Shown here piece after piece: positions 33,883 through 45,849 of a stretch of 64,000 nucleotides of DNA. Under the pieces are notes generated by a model. That model had not been told where the DNA came from. It did no database searches and worked only from the letters and a program-made list of their open reading frames with translations. The translations under genes were made by a program, and so were the position numbers. The DNA comes from Erodium maritimum (lineage: Eukaryota; Streptophyta; Magnoliopsida; Geraniales; Geraniaceae). The stretch spans positions 18,603,432 through 18,667,431 of the forward strand of contig OY997592.1 in NCBI GenBank assembly GCA_963921825.1, given 5' to 3'. The stretch's first letter is position 1; each line of letters begins with the position of its first letter.

Positions 33883-35534
33883 GCTATGCTGTTGATCTTT
33901 AATTGTTTCATCTGTATTTCATATGAGGATACAGTTATTCTCGTTTGCGGATATCGATATAATTATTTGCGGATTACTAACAAATCGTTTGCAGATAAGC
34001 TAAAGAGGACAAATCCGTTTTTGATTTTTAGTTTGCAGAATTGTTTTATGAGGATACAGTTAATCTCGTTTGCGAATAGAGGAATCCCAATTTGCGAAGG
34101 TTGACAGAATACCAAGCAAAACATTTTCCTTCGTAACATAGGTTGAACAAAAGAGGAGCGTACATAGGTTGTTTTTTGAGGTTTTATTTTTTATTTTTTG
34201 AGAATATAATCATTCCAGTTTGCAAAACAATGCAATCTAGACCAAGTAAACCAAAATGAAATCTGTTTGCGGATATTGATATAACCGTTTGCGGATAAAG
34301 AACAAATCGTTTGCAGTTAAACTAAAGAGGTCAAATGATAGGCAAGGAAAGCAGACAATTTTTTTTATGATACTATTATTATTTTTTGCATATATAGAAG
34401 AATTTGTTTGAGGATTAGAATGTGGATGTTTTTATTTTATCTGTTTTCTTTTCGAAATCAAATACTTTTTTAATTTTTTTTCCAGTTTAAAATGACAAGC
34501 GTTGTGTTTATCAGTTTTTATTTACGACAATTTGGTCCAAATTAAAATCTCAGAAGAGCAGGCGTAGATTGCGGATATAAGAATTCTGTTTTGCGAGAAA
34601 ATCTGGGTTGCGCGCGTAATTTAAAAGGTTATTCTATTTTTGCCCCTGAGAAGAGGCGCGTGGCCCAGAATTGGTTCCAATTTGCGCGCTTTCGCGCGCT
34701 TAGCTCTAAGCCGTAGATCGCGCGCGCTGCTGATAGATGGACGATCCTGATGCAGTTCGCAGGTTCGCATATTACAAGTGGTTCGCACCTGATAGCGTCC
34801 ATATATATATATATATGTAATGAAAATTAGTGTGATGTTCACTTTAAATGCTTGTAGATCTCATTTTTACAATAGATGATGAGGTACAGGATTTAGTCTT
34901 CTGTTTTGAGTCCTTTTTGTTAAAACGAAACCTAGCTGAACTGGAGACTACTACTTGTGGAAATGTTATAATGTGGGGCATGAACGATGAAGAGAAGAAT
35001 GGCATGGCGCTAGCTAACGTCAATATCCCTTCATTCTACAAGTGTCCTCGTGAAGTATCTTATTACACACATTTAACTTGTTCCGTTGATACTTATTGTC
35101 CTCCATAATATGTTTCTATTCGAATCTTTGCTCGGGTGACGCTTCTCTAGCAGGCCAGATTAGTTTTGTGTCATTGTCTCTAATTCGGATTCCATTCCAA
35201 TCCAAACAACTTCGGTTTCTTGTTTAGCAAGAGCAAAAAATAGACGGAAGATCCACCAAGCAGAAGTCATGTATTCCTTTTCTGCATGCTGAAGCACAAA
35301 CACAATCATTTGTTCGATGTTTTGCAAGAAATAGGATCAATCGTGTACTCACAACAAAATCTATAAAATTGTGTAGGTATCAATCGTGTTTTAATCCTAT
35401 ATATGTCTTTTACAAAACCCGTGCTGTCGAAGTCAACATATGGAGCAGCCTTCAAATACAAGACAGTACCAAAAAAGACATACATGTACAAGAACCTAAA
35501 TTACATGCACAGCACGAGATTCGCAAATGAAGTA
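33883..35534. other. Gene-poor spacer between hAT element and SCAMP gene
   Basis: AT-rich. Holds an imperfect ~75 bp direct repeat around TTTGCGGATAT (33,950-34,020 and 34,264-34,340). At 34,600-34,800 there is a GCGCGC-rich block followed by a short AT microsatellite (34,801-34,816), possibly the remnant of a small transposon. An 86-codon ORF at 34,848-35,108 is not recognised and may be chance. The SCAMP 3' UTR and poly-A site should lie just below 35,535. Confidence 0.4.
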
Positions 35535-38500
35535 TCACAGTGCAGCCCTCACGACACCTCTTGCAGCATCACGCTTCAGCTCAGCAGCTCTGCCACTTCC
35601 TCGGAAATACATGAATACTTGCTGTACCACACAACAACATAACTCAGCACTTACATAAACACAAACCTATTTAATGTTTAAAGGTCACAAAGTAGGAATT
35701 ATACCTGAATAACCCAGATGCTGACAACTGATTCAAGACAGAATAACCCAAACCCCACAAAGTAGAAAATCTTCAAATAGCCAAAACAGAAGATGATATA
35801 TCAATTTATTTGCTCAAGCTTTCGCAATATAACCTTATAAAAGCAGCATTTAGTTTAGTTGGCTCAAATTCCTTTTTTGAATGTATCTTTCAGCTCAACT
35901 GAAGGGCCTATACCACATATATTTAATGCACAAGGGTTCAAGGAGAAGAGTCATTAGGTTGAATATAATGACTCAACCTATAATGATTTGTACACAGCTT
36001 TTTCCTACTTTTGCCGACATATGGTTTCTGAACTTGAATATAAAAAAAATCTAGTAACTAATTAGGTTGAATATACAAATCATCAAAACAGAACTTTTTT
36101 GTTAATTTTATTTTCATCAAGAGGTCTTTATTGCATGTAAAACATAGTAGAAGCTAAGGACATTCAACTTACCCCAACTAAAACATGGCCACTGATGAGA
36201 TCAATAGCTGGCAATATACCTCTGTTCCAAAAGCACAAACAAGAGCTTGTAAGTTCTAGACAACATGCTCAACCATATGCCCCTGATTTATATCTCAAGA
36301 AAAAACACTCCACAATTGTACTTTTGCATTATTTGAGGTCGCTCCAATCAGATATCCATATTACAACAATAATACTAGGTTAGTTGTAAACCTGCTTCCT
36401 ATTTAAATATTAACACTACATGCACACAAATCTTTGTTGAGCCGATCATGGGGCATTGACTCGGGATCTTTCCAATATCACACTGATTCTCCCTACAATT
36501 TTGCCAAATCTTTTGAATTCTAACTCTTGTTGGAGTTTTCATGGATGGTTTCATCTTCCTCTTTTCCAGTGAATTTGAATTTGGCAGAGATCTCGTCTTC
36601 GATGTCTCAGCCTCAAGTTGATTTGGGCTTTTTTATGACTACAAATTTGGCCTAGGGTCAACACTTGTCTCTCAAGATGGTCGCAGTGTTCTAAAAATCG
36701 GCCCTAGGCGGGGATTAATCAGGGCCTAGGCGGAGATTTTTACAACACTGGTCCGATTTTTATGTTTTATATTAAATAATAATTATTAATTGTTTGATAT
36801 ATTTTATTATTATTAAAATATATCTTAAATATATGTAATTTTTATTTCTAAAGAGTTAATTATAAAACTAATAATAATAGATGATATACACTTATATCAC
36901 ATCTTAAATACTTTGGATGTTAATATTGTTAATATATATAGTAAAATATCCGATTAATCCCCGGAGGCCCTAACCGGCCGACTAGTGTCTGGCGTGTTTT
37001 AGAACCTTGGATGGCCGTGCCTTTATGGGCCAAGCTCCCAAGGCCAATTAAGACAGATTTCGGCATACAATCTAAAATTCAAGAGACCATATGACAAGTA
37101 GAGACAGTAGTGCCCCTCAAAGATAGGTATCTTCACAAATACAAGAGTTTGTGCTCCCCTGTTCCTAGGTCTTCAGAAAAGTTGATCGATCGTCATTCTT
37201 GTCAGTCTAAAGCTTCCCAGAAACCGTCCCTTCTGTGAATCTTAAACGAGACATATCCAAACCGCAACTACCCGAGGATCGCAAACCACCATCCTTCAGT
37301 ATTTCCATGCCATCTTTTTTCCGCCAACATGTCCCATTACAGCTCCGAAGCAAAGAAGGTCTGGCAGGACGCTTCAAATATTTGGAATTTGCCTAGGTTT
37401 ATGCGTGTTACAGTTTCGGGTGACGATGTGGACATTTTTCATAAGATTATTTGTTAAGAACGCAAGCTTTCTTCATCAGCGGTTGTCCTTAAGCCTTTGG
37501 TTTCTTTTAGTCTTTCTCCTATCATTGGTGTCATTTGTCATTTTATCCTGTTCATTCATGGCTCATTTGTATTTTTTCCGCCTTGGTGGGTGAGTGTGTT
37601 GATTGCATTTTGGGATCTAGCCCCCTCTTTTCAACAACATTTCCCTTTCTTTATGATAAGAAAAATAAATAAATGAGGAGCAATTAAATTGTCAGATGAA
37701 GATTGGAGAACTCCAAGGAAAAAATGAAGCTAAACATAATCATCTTTCAAAGCCAGAACAACAATGAAACACTGATATGCTTGAATAAGATTTCCATAGA
37801 AAATTGGTCTATGATAAAATTTCCTTAAAAGAGTCGAGATTTCAAGAAAACATACGTCAGAGATTTCCCTTTGAATACTATAGGCGGAGCAACTGCAGCA
37901 AAGATGCAGAAGCCAACATGAACCTGTCAGCAAATTAAAGATTAAAATGATTTGACATTAATTACTATTTGCAAACATACTTAGATAAATGATAGGAGAA
38001 TTACCGAGTAAAACAGGAAAAACCAACTGAACTTCAAAGCACTTTCAGATCTGCAAGAAATGTAGCACTAAATTGATGCCGCATAAATATAGAAGAATTA
38101 TCCATGAAAATAGCGCAGCTAATTAGCTTAACAAAATTTAATGTCTGAAGATTTTTAAAACACCAAAATGATATAAACAAATTGTGAAGAAAGTCAACAA
38201 CATAATCCATTCTTTTCCTCAAGATAAGAAATCACTAACAGATGTACAACAGTATCTATAATAATAACAAGTGTATTGAACAATCCCTTTTTAATATAGT
38301 CACTTCACTGCCAACGACTTCTAGCTTAAATAATTTGAAAACCATACTAATTGAACCATGTCATGGCCACCTAAAAGTTGAGTGAAGTCTCTGCCAAAGA
38401 GGTTGAAATTGAGGATTTTGTTGAGTCATAAATTTAAAACAGAAAAACATGGGAGACTGAAGTACCTAAACGCACGATAAAGTGGACGATACCACAATAC

Positions 38501-41500
38501 ATAGGCTCCTGGTACTCCTGATATGAAGTAGATAACAGCTAGGAACCAGATTTTGACAGCTGCATTCAAAATCAGAAGAAGAAAAAATCACTTCAGGCAA
38601 TTTAAGAAATCAGATGATTGATGTAAGGCATAAATGAGACAGAGAGAGTATGTCAGAGTTTTCCAAAACTGACCTTCCCCTTTGATCCACGCAGTGGTAG
38701 TGGCTACTATATTCCACAAAAGACACACAAAAAGGCCTGCAAAAAACATGATAATCATAGAAAGTAGAAACAGACTATCCTTAACCAATTCACATATCCC
38801 ATGGTCAGACGTCACCAAATACACACATTAATGTATACATGCTCAGAAAATTCTATCTCTTATAAATAAAAGCATAATGCAATCAAGCAAACCTTGACAC
38901 ACCTAAGAATGTTGAGAACGCAACATACTGCAACTTTTGTAGATGGATTGGTATTTCATTTGCAATATCGTGATGGATGAGAGGGAAAAAAGGTGGCCAG
39001 TTCTTTTCCTCAAGAACAATCCCAGCTACATAACAAAAGGTAAGATTGCAACTGTGAATTTCATAATAAAACAGTGCTCTAAATAGAAAAACAGAAGTTT
39101 ACCTATTCATTTGCAACAAAAAAATAACACAAGTGCTACTAAGAAATTAAACAGGTATATTTTACCTCGAGCTGCTGCGTCTTCTTTCCTTTTTACTTCC
39201 TGAACAGCCCAAGAAACAAGTAAAACGCATGAACTCAATCCCACAAACACAAGATGATTGCAAAAAAGGGCCCTGACATATGCTCTTTTTGCTAGTTGTA
39301 GCCCTCTTCTTTGTTAATTGCAAAAAAAGGCGCCATGATCTTGTCTTTTGTTGCACTTTGTGTAAAAAAAAAAATCAAAATGACTATTTTTACCCCTGAA
39401 ATATTAAACTAAAATATAAGATGTAACAAACAGAAGTCCAGAATTTTCACCTCCCTTAGTTTTCTTCCTCTTTGGGCATACAAAGAGAAAATTAAAGGAG
39501 ATGACGATTCTGGATTTTTTGTTTTTTTACTCACTATTTTTTAAAGGTTGAAATCGTCATTTTGAATTTTTTTTACACAATGTGCAACAAAAAGACAAGT
39601 TCAGGGCATTTTTTGTAATTATTAAAGAAGAGGGCAACAACTAGCAAAAAGTGTATACGATAGGGTACTTTTTGTAGTTATCCCCATATACAATTATACT
39701 GACAACACATGTATACCCAAAAAAGTGACCATAAAAACATAATACTTTAGGCTCATGCCTCAAAAGATCAAGTCCAAGATCAAATTATGTTATAGCCATT
39801 GTCCCTATAGTGACTACCAACTTCCAAGCAGTAAGCACTATGTAACAAGTTTCACATTATAAGCTTCACATGAATGTTTTCCTTCAAAATGAAGAACTTG
39901 GTCTTTAAAAAACTCGCCACATATATGTCAAACTCAAGTACAATTTCCTTCGAAATAAAAGCAATGTCCTATTGTTGGTTAGACACATGGTATGAAGTAG
40001 GCCAAAGAGTGGCTCCATCATACCTGTTCCCGCTTTCTCAACTCAGCCTCCTTAGCCTGAAGTTCTTTCTCTTTCCTTTTCAAGTCCTAAGTTTTAATTT
40101 AAACATGTAAGTATGAAGGAAACTCATATCCTTCAGGTAACAAAATAAAGGTAAGTTGAGATCAAGATTGTAGAGAACAAATAAATGGTAAATATTAATT
40201 AAGTTCCTCATCAACCTGAGATTTTGGCCCCCCAGAGGCTGTATCAAGAGGGATATCAACTGTTGCGCCACCATCATAATTGAAGCCCGCTGGTTCAGGA
40301 GGAAGAGGTGAAAGCCTTGAGTTTGCGCCAGGGTTCTAAAAAGATAAAACATTGTAAGAAGAGAGAGAGAGAGATTGACACTAAATGAACTAAACTTGAG
40401 CTACACTCATACGAGTAAAAATAGAAACAGCATGACAGATACGTCAAAGAAAAAGGAAACCGAATTTTGTGCAACTAAAATGTGAAAACCATGTCAACAG
40501 CAACTTCCCATAGGTGCTATGAACATTAAAAAGGACTTATCATTGATGGACAGTTTCATGATAGGCATTGCTATTACGCTGCCCTGGTTCTTCAAATCTC
40601 ATGCTAACAGATAATATGATCAAAAACGACCCATGTAGCCGCATGATCAATACTAATAATTAAGCATCAGCTCAAGGTCAAGTGGGACTTGGTTCCATGA
40701 GAAGTGTAGACTAAGACTTTGCTAAAGTGTAGGAGGCAGAAAGACTGAGACTGACATTTTGACAAGAAGTTTATACAAAAGAGCCAGCATGGAAGGATCC
40801 AAAACACGAAATACACTTTAGGAAAAACATTGTTTTCAAAACTTCACCATAATGAGTAAGCAACCTTTCATCACAAAATACAAATAGCACCCTATTTGAG
40901 CCATCTTAAGATTCCTTATTACTATATATGATTTAACTGGCAACTTCTCTAAAGGGGGCTTCTAAAAATAATTATAAATTATAAACTAGCCAAGAGATGT
41001 CAATGATAATTAAGGTTTTAAATGGCATTTAACGCATATGTAACCCCTATAAACGAGTACCTGTGTCAAACCCAAAAACCTAGATTGAAGATGGGAGATA
41101 GAGGATAAGGAAGCTAAACTAAAATTATACCAGTAAATCTTTCTTTTAAAATATACGCAACCATTCAAAAGCAATAGATTGGACATATCAGATGTCAGGT
41201 ATCTACCAATCTGGATCAGCAAGTAGGTGTTGCTTACTAGTTATACTCCAGTTACTACTAGTACTATGTAAAACTCAAAAAAAAAAAATTAAACCACAAT
41301 TGGTTGAACGAGAAAAAGGAAAGTTTTCTACAATATCTTCTTACAGTTGTGTAAAAAGCACCCCCACCATAGTTTGACTGCCCAGGAGCTTTGGTCCTAA
41401 CAGCTGGATCCTAGCACGATGAAATTAAGAACTAATAGTGAGAGAAGATATCATTATACTGAAACAAAATCTATTAAGGTAATAGCCCAATGAATTAAAG

Positions 41501-42018
41501 ACCAGTCAAAACTGTAAGCCATAAATGAAACCATAACAATCAAAGCACATGGAGATCCAAGAATTCAGGTGCCAAAACACACAGATAAAATTACACAATG
41601 AGGTTAAAACATCAAAAACCAGAGTAACAACAACAACTTATCAACGCTAGCGCAAAAATCCCCAAATCCTAATCATGCCTTTGCTTCTAAACTCTCAAAC
41701 GGTCAAAATCCAGATAAGTTCCGTAAGGTAAAAGTCAAATTGTACTTGGATCCCATCAATTTTAATAAAAGTGATAATTTTGTAAAACAAAACCAAAGCA
41801 GAAGCTCTAGAAATGAAAACCACCCAAAACCCAGTACATACGTTTAATTGCAGATCATCAAAACCCATCTAAATTCGTTCAATAAAAAAGTCAAACTCAA
41901 CTTTCAGTACAGAAAAACAGAAATATGGCAAGAACCCCATAAAGAAACTATATGAAACTTACAGAAAAAGGATTAACTTCTTCTTCGGCGAATGGATTGT
42001 CGTCGTAGCGGCCAGCCA
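35535..42018 (-). CDS. SCAMP: Secretory carrier-associated membrane protein (SCAMP), 13 coding exons
   Basis: Integral membrane protein of the trans-Golgi, secretory vesicles and plasma membrane, acting in vesicle traffic. Coding exons (high to low): 42,018-41,962; 41,410-41,345; 40,335-40,216; 40,086-40,024; 39,199-39,166; 39,025-38,903; 38,736-38,674; 38,559-38,466; 38,050-38,005; 37,923-37,856; 36,221-36,173; 35,770-35,705; 35,621-35,535. They sum to 936 bp (311 aa), all phases fit and introns are GT-AG. The N-terminus [18 protein letters not shown] has two NPF motifs (EH-domain binding). A Lys/Glu coiled coil (about 82-113), the conserved EKNWPPFFP and HHDI segments, and four membrane spans (first near 146-172) follow. 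The cytosolic loop [10 protein letters not shown] is the SCAMP hallmark. The length is close to that of other plant SCAMPs and there are no lesions. Confidence 0.95.
36683..37008. mobile_element. MITE-like insertion in SCAMP intron 10
   Basis: Begins GTGTTCTAAAAATCGG and ends GTGTTTTAGAACC, giving a short inverted repeat. It also carries inverted CCTAGGC/GATTAATC blocks near both ends and has an AT-rich middle. It lies within the intron 36,222-37,855. No clear TSD. Confidence 0.5.
39252..39683. mobile_element. Foldback MITE in SCAMP intron 4
   Basis: About 150 bp inverted repeats. The left arm has CTTTTTGCTAGTTGTAGCCC and TTTGTTGCACTTTGTGTAAA; the right arm, reversed, has CTTTTTGCTAGTTGTTGCCC and TTTGTTGCACATTGTGTAAA. 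Inserted in the intron 39,200-40,023. Non-coding; ORFs here are chance. Confidence 0.7.
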
Positions 42019-43395
42019 TGTAGAGAAGCTTCGAGTCAGCTAAGCGGTATCGGAAGTAGAAACCCAAATACACAAGATCCAAGGTTTTCTACCACAGAGA
42101 AAGCTTGGGAAAGAAGAAACAGAAAGACGGAGAATCAAGAATTTGGGGTTTTGACAAATAAGAAGAAGACTGGCTTGTCTTTGGTCAGCAAATGCGTTTA
42201 CAGCTCTGTCTATGGCTGCGTGTAAAGGAAATTCAGAAATTCAAAGCCAACAGCGGGAGAAAAGATAGAGTACGCTGTGGTGCAATCTTACTGTAATACT
42301 CCCTACGCTAATTTCCAATCTTCTTATTGTTATCGAACATTATATAATAATAAACTAATCAATAAGTCATATCTTTCCTTTATTTTCCTTGAATTCAAGG
42401 ATAGAGATATGTCACTAAAACGTGATATTGAGTATCGGGTACATAATTTGGGAATGACGTCTAAGATCTAAAATATAGTTTCCGTTCTTATTATAAACGG
42501 TTGTGTTAGCATTCAGGGTTACACAGTAATTTGATCTTGTTTGTATTGTAAATGAGAAAAGAATCAAGTAAACATAATACCAAATTGTCTGCAGAACACG
42601 TTTGTCTTGAGTTGCGGGACCACCTGGATGTCCCGCTATGTGGTGGAACATGGTTTAGGTGGGTAGAAATAGAGACGGGTCAGGCTCTATGAGGTTATGC
42701 TTCGCATGTGCTACTAGCCAAATCAGAGTGTATTTAAGCCTTTATGTCTCAAAACCATATCTGGTAGTCGCAATTAATAGGAGAACAAACACCCAATAAA
42801 ACGACCAATAATTGCCGTACAAACTCGACTCTGACGGCCCTAAATCGGGAGGAGTTGCGGATAAACTCCTTAAAGAATGAAGATATTAAAAGGATAGAGA
42901 AAAAAAGACTATAAAGGTAGAGGTAAGCCCATCGTTGTTGTCGCATGAATTTATGGGGTGTTTTCTTGCATGAGCCTTTTTTATATATAGAGAACTAGGG
43001 AATTAAATTTTTAGGTAAAAATTATCATATATTTCTGATAAATAATTAGTTATCACTTTTTTTATTCTCCTGCAAAGTGTTCTTCGTTAATCAATCAAAT
43101 ATGCAATAGATGACACATAAGAATAGTGCATTGCTTTTCTTTTTATCGAGACAAAATCTAGGATTATCCAGTGCCATACCCAAACTTATAGCGACGATGA
43201 ACTCCTCCATCGACGGCTTTTCTAGCCCAATGGATACTAGGTCTCTCATGTGCCTTCTTTTCTAGTGCCATACCCAAATTGTGTACCATTTGGTAGCATT
43301 ACATTGGCTCTTCCGGAGCCTTTAATAAGATCTGATGCACCAGATATTGTGTTCACTTTAGCTTAAGCTGACACGAGATGTGATAAATATTTTCA
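42019..43395. other. SCAMP upstream region and probable old LTR-like sequence
   Basis: The SCAMP 5' UTR and promoter should lie in about 42,019-42,300; I see no firm TATA box. At 42,640-43,080 the minus strand has a TATATATAAAAAAG stretch and an LTR-like composition, possibly an old copia LTR. Near 43,302 a GCTCTTCCGGAGCC palindrome with flanks resembles 50,742-50,800 on the far side of the Mutator-like element. No gene seen. Confidence 0.35.
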
Positions 43396-43404
43396 TATCT
43401 TAAA
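43396..43404. repeat. Mutator-like element TSD, left copy
   Basis: TATCTTAAA, identical to 50,588-50,596. Confidence 0.8.
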
Positions 43405-43831
43405 GAGAAAACACTGGTTCCTAACCTTTATGAACGTTTCATTATCACATCCTAACCAGACCAACGTTTGGTTGTAGTTCCTAACATGATAGGTTTGGAA
43501 TTTCTCAGAAAGTATAAACAATCGTCTAAACTAACGATTTCATCAACTCGTCGAGCACGTGAGTGTCACGTGTAGGGTCAGAAAAAAAATAAATGACAAA
43601 CTTTCCCTGACCTCTTTGGCTTGAAAAGGGGAAAGGGATATCGTTTTTTTTCTTCAGACACTGAAACGATTGAATATTAGGAACCAAAATCGCGACTGAA
43701 GAAAAAAGAAGAAGAACAACGTGCACTATGGTGAACGATGAAGGGAGGAGCTCAGGTACGTTTATTCATCAACCCTGATTGATTTATTCATCGAAACAGT
43801 TTCTTCATCATCTATTACATCGAGGGTTTGT

Positions 43832-43846
43832 TCATCTAAATTACAT
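43832..43846. repeat. LINE-like insertion TSD, left copy
   Basis: TCATCTAAATTACAT, repeated at 45,835-45,849. Confidence 0.8.
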
Positions 43847-45834
43847 TTTTTTTGATAAGCGGAAAATTTATTAAACCTGCCTTCCGAAGATAGGAAAAAA
43901 CAAGGCAGGAGATCAACCTTAAAAAGGGATCATACGAAAACTGAAACAGGCTCAAAAGAGCAACAAGGCCTGCAAGCCTTTAGAACAAAAACACAAAAAC
44001 AGTAACAGGAGTATTCTACAGAAATCCTAAATCACTTCTTACTCGGGTCCAAGCAGGAAAACGTGTTAGAGACCAGCACAGGACTTAAAGCTTTTTCTGT
44101 CGAGACAGGAGAAAACTCCTTACTACCCTCGACATCCTCCAGCATTAGATGCGGGTGTATCTGTTTGAGCACCACCGGTCCAAGGTTAACAGCCCTTTTC
44201 CCAACTTTTGAGCGAAAACTCCATTCGCCCGAGCTGTTCTTTGTTGCAATATCAACCTTGACGCTTCCTGCTTTGCTTCCAACTTCATTAGAGGTCGTGG
44301 CTCTAGTTTGATAAAACACAACTGAAGGAGCAATTGTCTTTTTTATCTGAGCCTTCTTAGGGCGACCTCGTTTTTTTGGTTCACCCTTTGAGGGTTTCGA
44401 CAAAGCGTCCTTCCACGGACTACCTTGAAAACCGACAACCAAATCCCTATATCCGTCCACTGGAGACCCAGCTTCCAGATTCGGTTTACCATCCCGGGTA
44501 GGGCCCAAATCATCCCCAATTCGGTTAAAAACGTCAGTCAAATTGGGATCCTCATGGGCCAACAACTGAGACTTTTCGGAGGCAACAGGACCCAAAGTAT
44601 GACTTGCAGGCCCACCTTCCAAACAGTCACGCGTCAACTCCATCCCGTCACCCTTCGTTGCTGGATCAGGATACGAAAGGGTAGGGCCTGAAGGTTGAGG
44701 CCCAACAACATGAGGCCCAGCAAAAAAAGACCCAAAGCGATCCTGCTTCGTCTCCACAAGTTGCGCGCCGAACTTCTCTGCAAATCCAGGAAACGCGGCG
44801 TCGAAAGATGAGATAGATACAGGATCAGAATCCCTAGGATTTGATTTTGAAACATCCCGTGATTCACTGAAACTCCGAAACGAACTCCCGGAATCCCGTG
44901 AATCACTGGATCCCGAGGACGGAGCCCGTCCCTTGCAAGTCGCCGTCGAGGGTCGGCGTAAAACTGCATCGTCGACCAAAACCTCCTCCGATGACAGTTG
45001 AGTGCTAAACTCCGACGACGGCGTTCTTCCCGGCTGCTTCTTCTCCGTCTCCGGTGTGCTCTGTTGTTGCACAGGAATGCTCTGTTTCGATACCGAATCC
45101 GGCCGAACTGTACCTGGTCGTGCGAGAGCTACAAGAAGGTTGTGCCCCTTGTACCGGTATCCATTGAGAGACTTGATGGCTTGATTCGAGAACTCAGCAA
45201 AACCAAAATAACGTCCTTTGCGGTTTGGTTTCTTTAAAACCGATGCGAATTCAACCTCTCTAAACATGCCTAGAGAGTTTCGAATCCAGTCCGGCGAGGT
45301 TCTGTAAGGTAGGTTGTGCAAGAAGACCATTGCCTGTTTGGACGCAGAGGCAAGACAAGCCTCAACACTGTCCCTCTTACCTGCGATCTGAACCTTCACA
45401 ACCCCATGCTCAGCTTCAGCGCCTGCAACACAAGTTTTGGAACCGGGAGCAGAGCCTGTGGCTTCCACACCCCCAGATTCCTTGGCTTGAACGACGGTAG
45501 TCGCTACACCCGAAGCACCTCGCACCCGTGAACCCTTCAGCCGAGATCCACCTCCACCCTTGCCCTGTTTTTTGCGATTTCCTTTGCGTTGAACTGCACG
45601 GAACCTGTGGGCATCCGAACCAAACACCTTGTTCTTCTTTGCAACCAACTCAAAAGTGACATACTCTTTGTACAAAGAGAGCAAAAATGAGCAAAAAGAA
45701 GAAAAGAGAAGCAAGAAATCCTTAGGCAGAGAGGGAGGCCTCTTAGACGCCATTTCAATCAAGATTCACGGTGTCCAATAGTTGTCTGCATTCTTGAACC
45801 GTAAGACCCAAAGGTGAAAGCATCTCGCCATACA
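43847..45834 (-). mobile_element. LINE-like retroposon lacking ORF2, 15 bp TSD
   Basis: Flanked by TCATCTAAATTACAT at 43,832-43,846 and 45,835-45,849. The low-coordinate end is the 3' end on the minus strand: it reads TTTCCGCTTATC followed by A7, a short poly-A tail. Long TSD plus tail shows target-primed insertion. It carries one ORF (RRM/AT-hook protein) and no endonuclease or reverse transcriptase, so it is either an internally deleted LINE or an ORF1-only non-autonomous element. Inserted in intron 1 of the GRF zinc-finger gene. Confidence 0.75.
44032..45753 (-). CDS. RRM and AT-hook protein, LINE ORF1-like (573 aa)
   Basis: The first ATG is at 45,753 (MASKRPPSLPKDF); the frame is open two codons further up at a TTG. 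An N-terminal Leu-rich stretch and a Lys/Arg/Gly-rich segment precede an RNA-recognition motif at about 139-212 (RNP2-like VFLHNLP, RNP1-like RYFGFAEF). A long Ser/Pro/Gly-rich linker follows, then an AT-hook KKRGRPKK at about 460-467. Proteins with an RRM ahead of a low-complexity linker are found as ORF1 or the N-terminal part of plant LINEs, where they would bind element RNA. The frame is intact although the element lacks ORF2. Alternative: a processed retrocopy of a host RRM gene. Confidence 0.6.
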   Translation of the reverse strand: MASKRPPSLPKDFLLLFSSFCSFLLSLYKEYVTFELVAKKNKVFGSDAHRFRAVQRKGNRKKQGKGGGGSRLKGSRVRGASGVATTVVQAKESGGVEATGSAPGSKTCVAGAEAEHGVVKVQIAGKRDSVEACLASASKQAMVFLHNLPYRTSPDWIRNSLGMFREVEFASVLKKPNRKGRYFGFAEFSNQAIKSLNGYRYKGHNLLVALARPGTVRPDSVSKQSIPVQQQSTPETEKKQPGRTPSSEFSTQLSSEEVLVDDAVLRRPSTATCKGRAPSSGSSDSRDSGSSFRSFSESRDVSKSNPRDSDPVSISSFDAAFPGFAEKFGAQLVETKQDRFGSFFAGPHVVGPQPSGPTLSYPDPATKGDGMELTRDCLEGGPASHTLGPVASEKSQLLAHEDPNLTDVFNRIGDDLGPTRDGKPNLEAGSPVDGYRDLVVGFQGSPWKDALSKPSKGEPKKRGRPKKAQIKKTIAPSVVFYQTRATTSNEVGSKAGSVKVDIATKNSSGEWSFRSKVGKRAVNLGPVVLKQIHPHLMLEDVEGSKEFSPVSTEKALSPVLVSNTFSCLDPSKK

Positions 45835-45849
45835 TCATCTAAATTACAT
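45835..45849. repeat. LINE-like insertion TSD, right copy
   Basis: TCATCTAAATTACAT, repeated at 43,832-43,846. Confidence 0.8.

Noticed and set aside
34848-35108. 86-codon ORF near the SCAMP 3' side
   Set aside because: No recognised motif and no promoter or splice context; could be chance in an AT-rich spacer.
44063-44311. Plus-strand ORFs inside the RRM/AT-hook gene
   Set aside because: Shadows of the minus-strand 573-codon frame.
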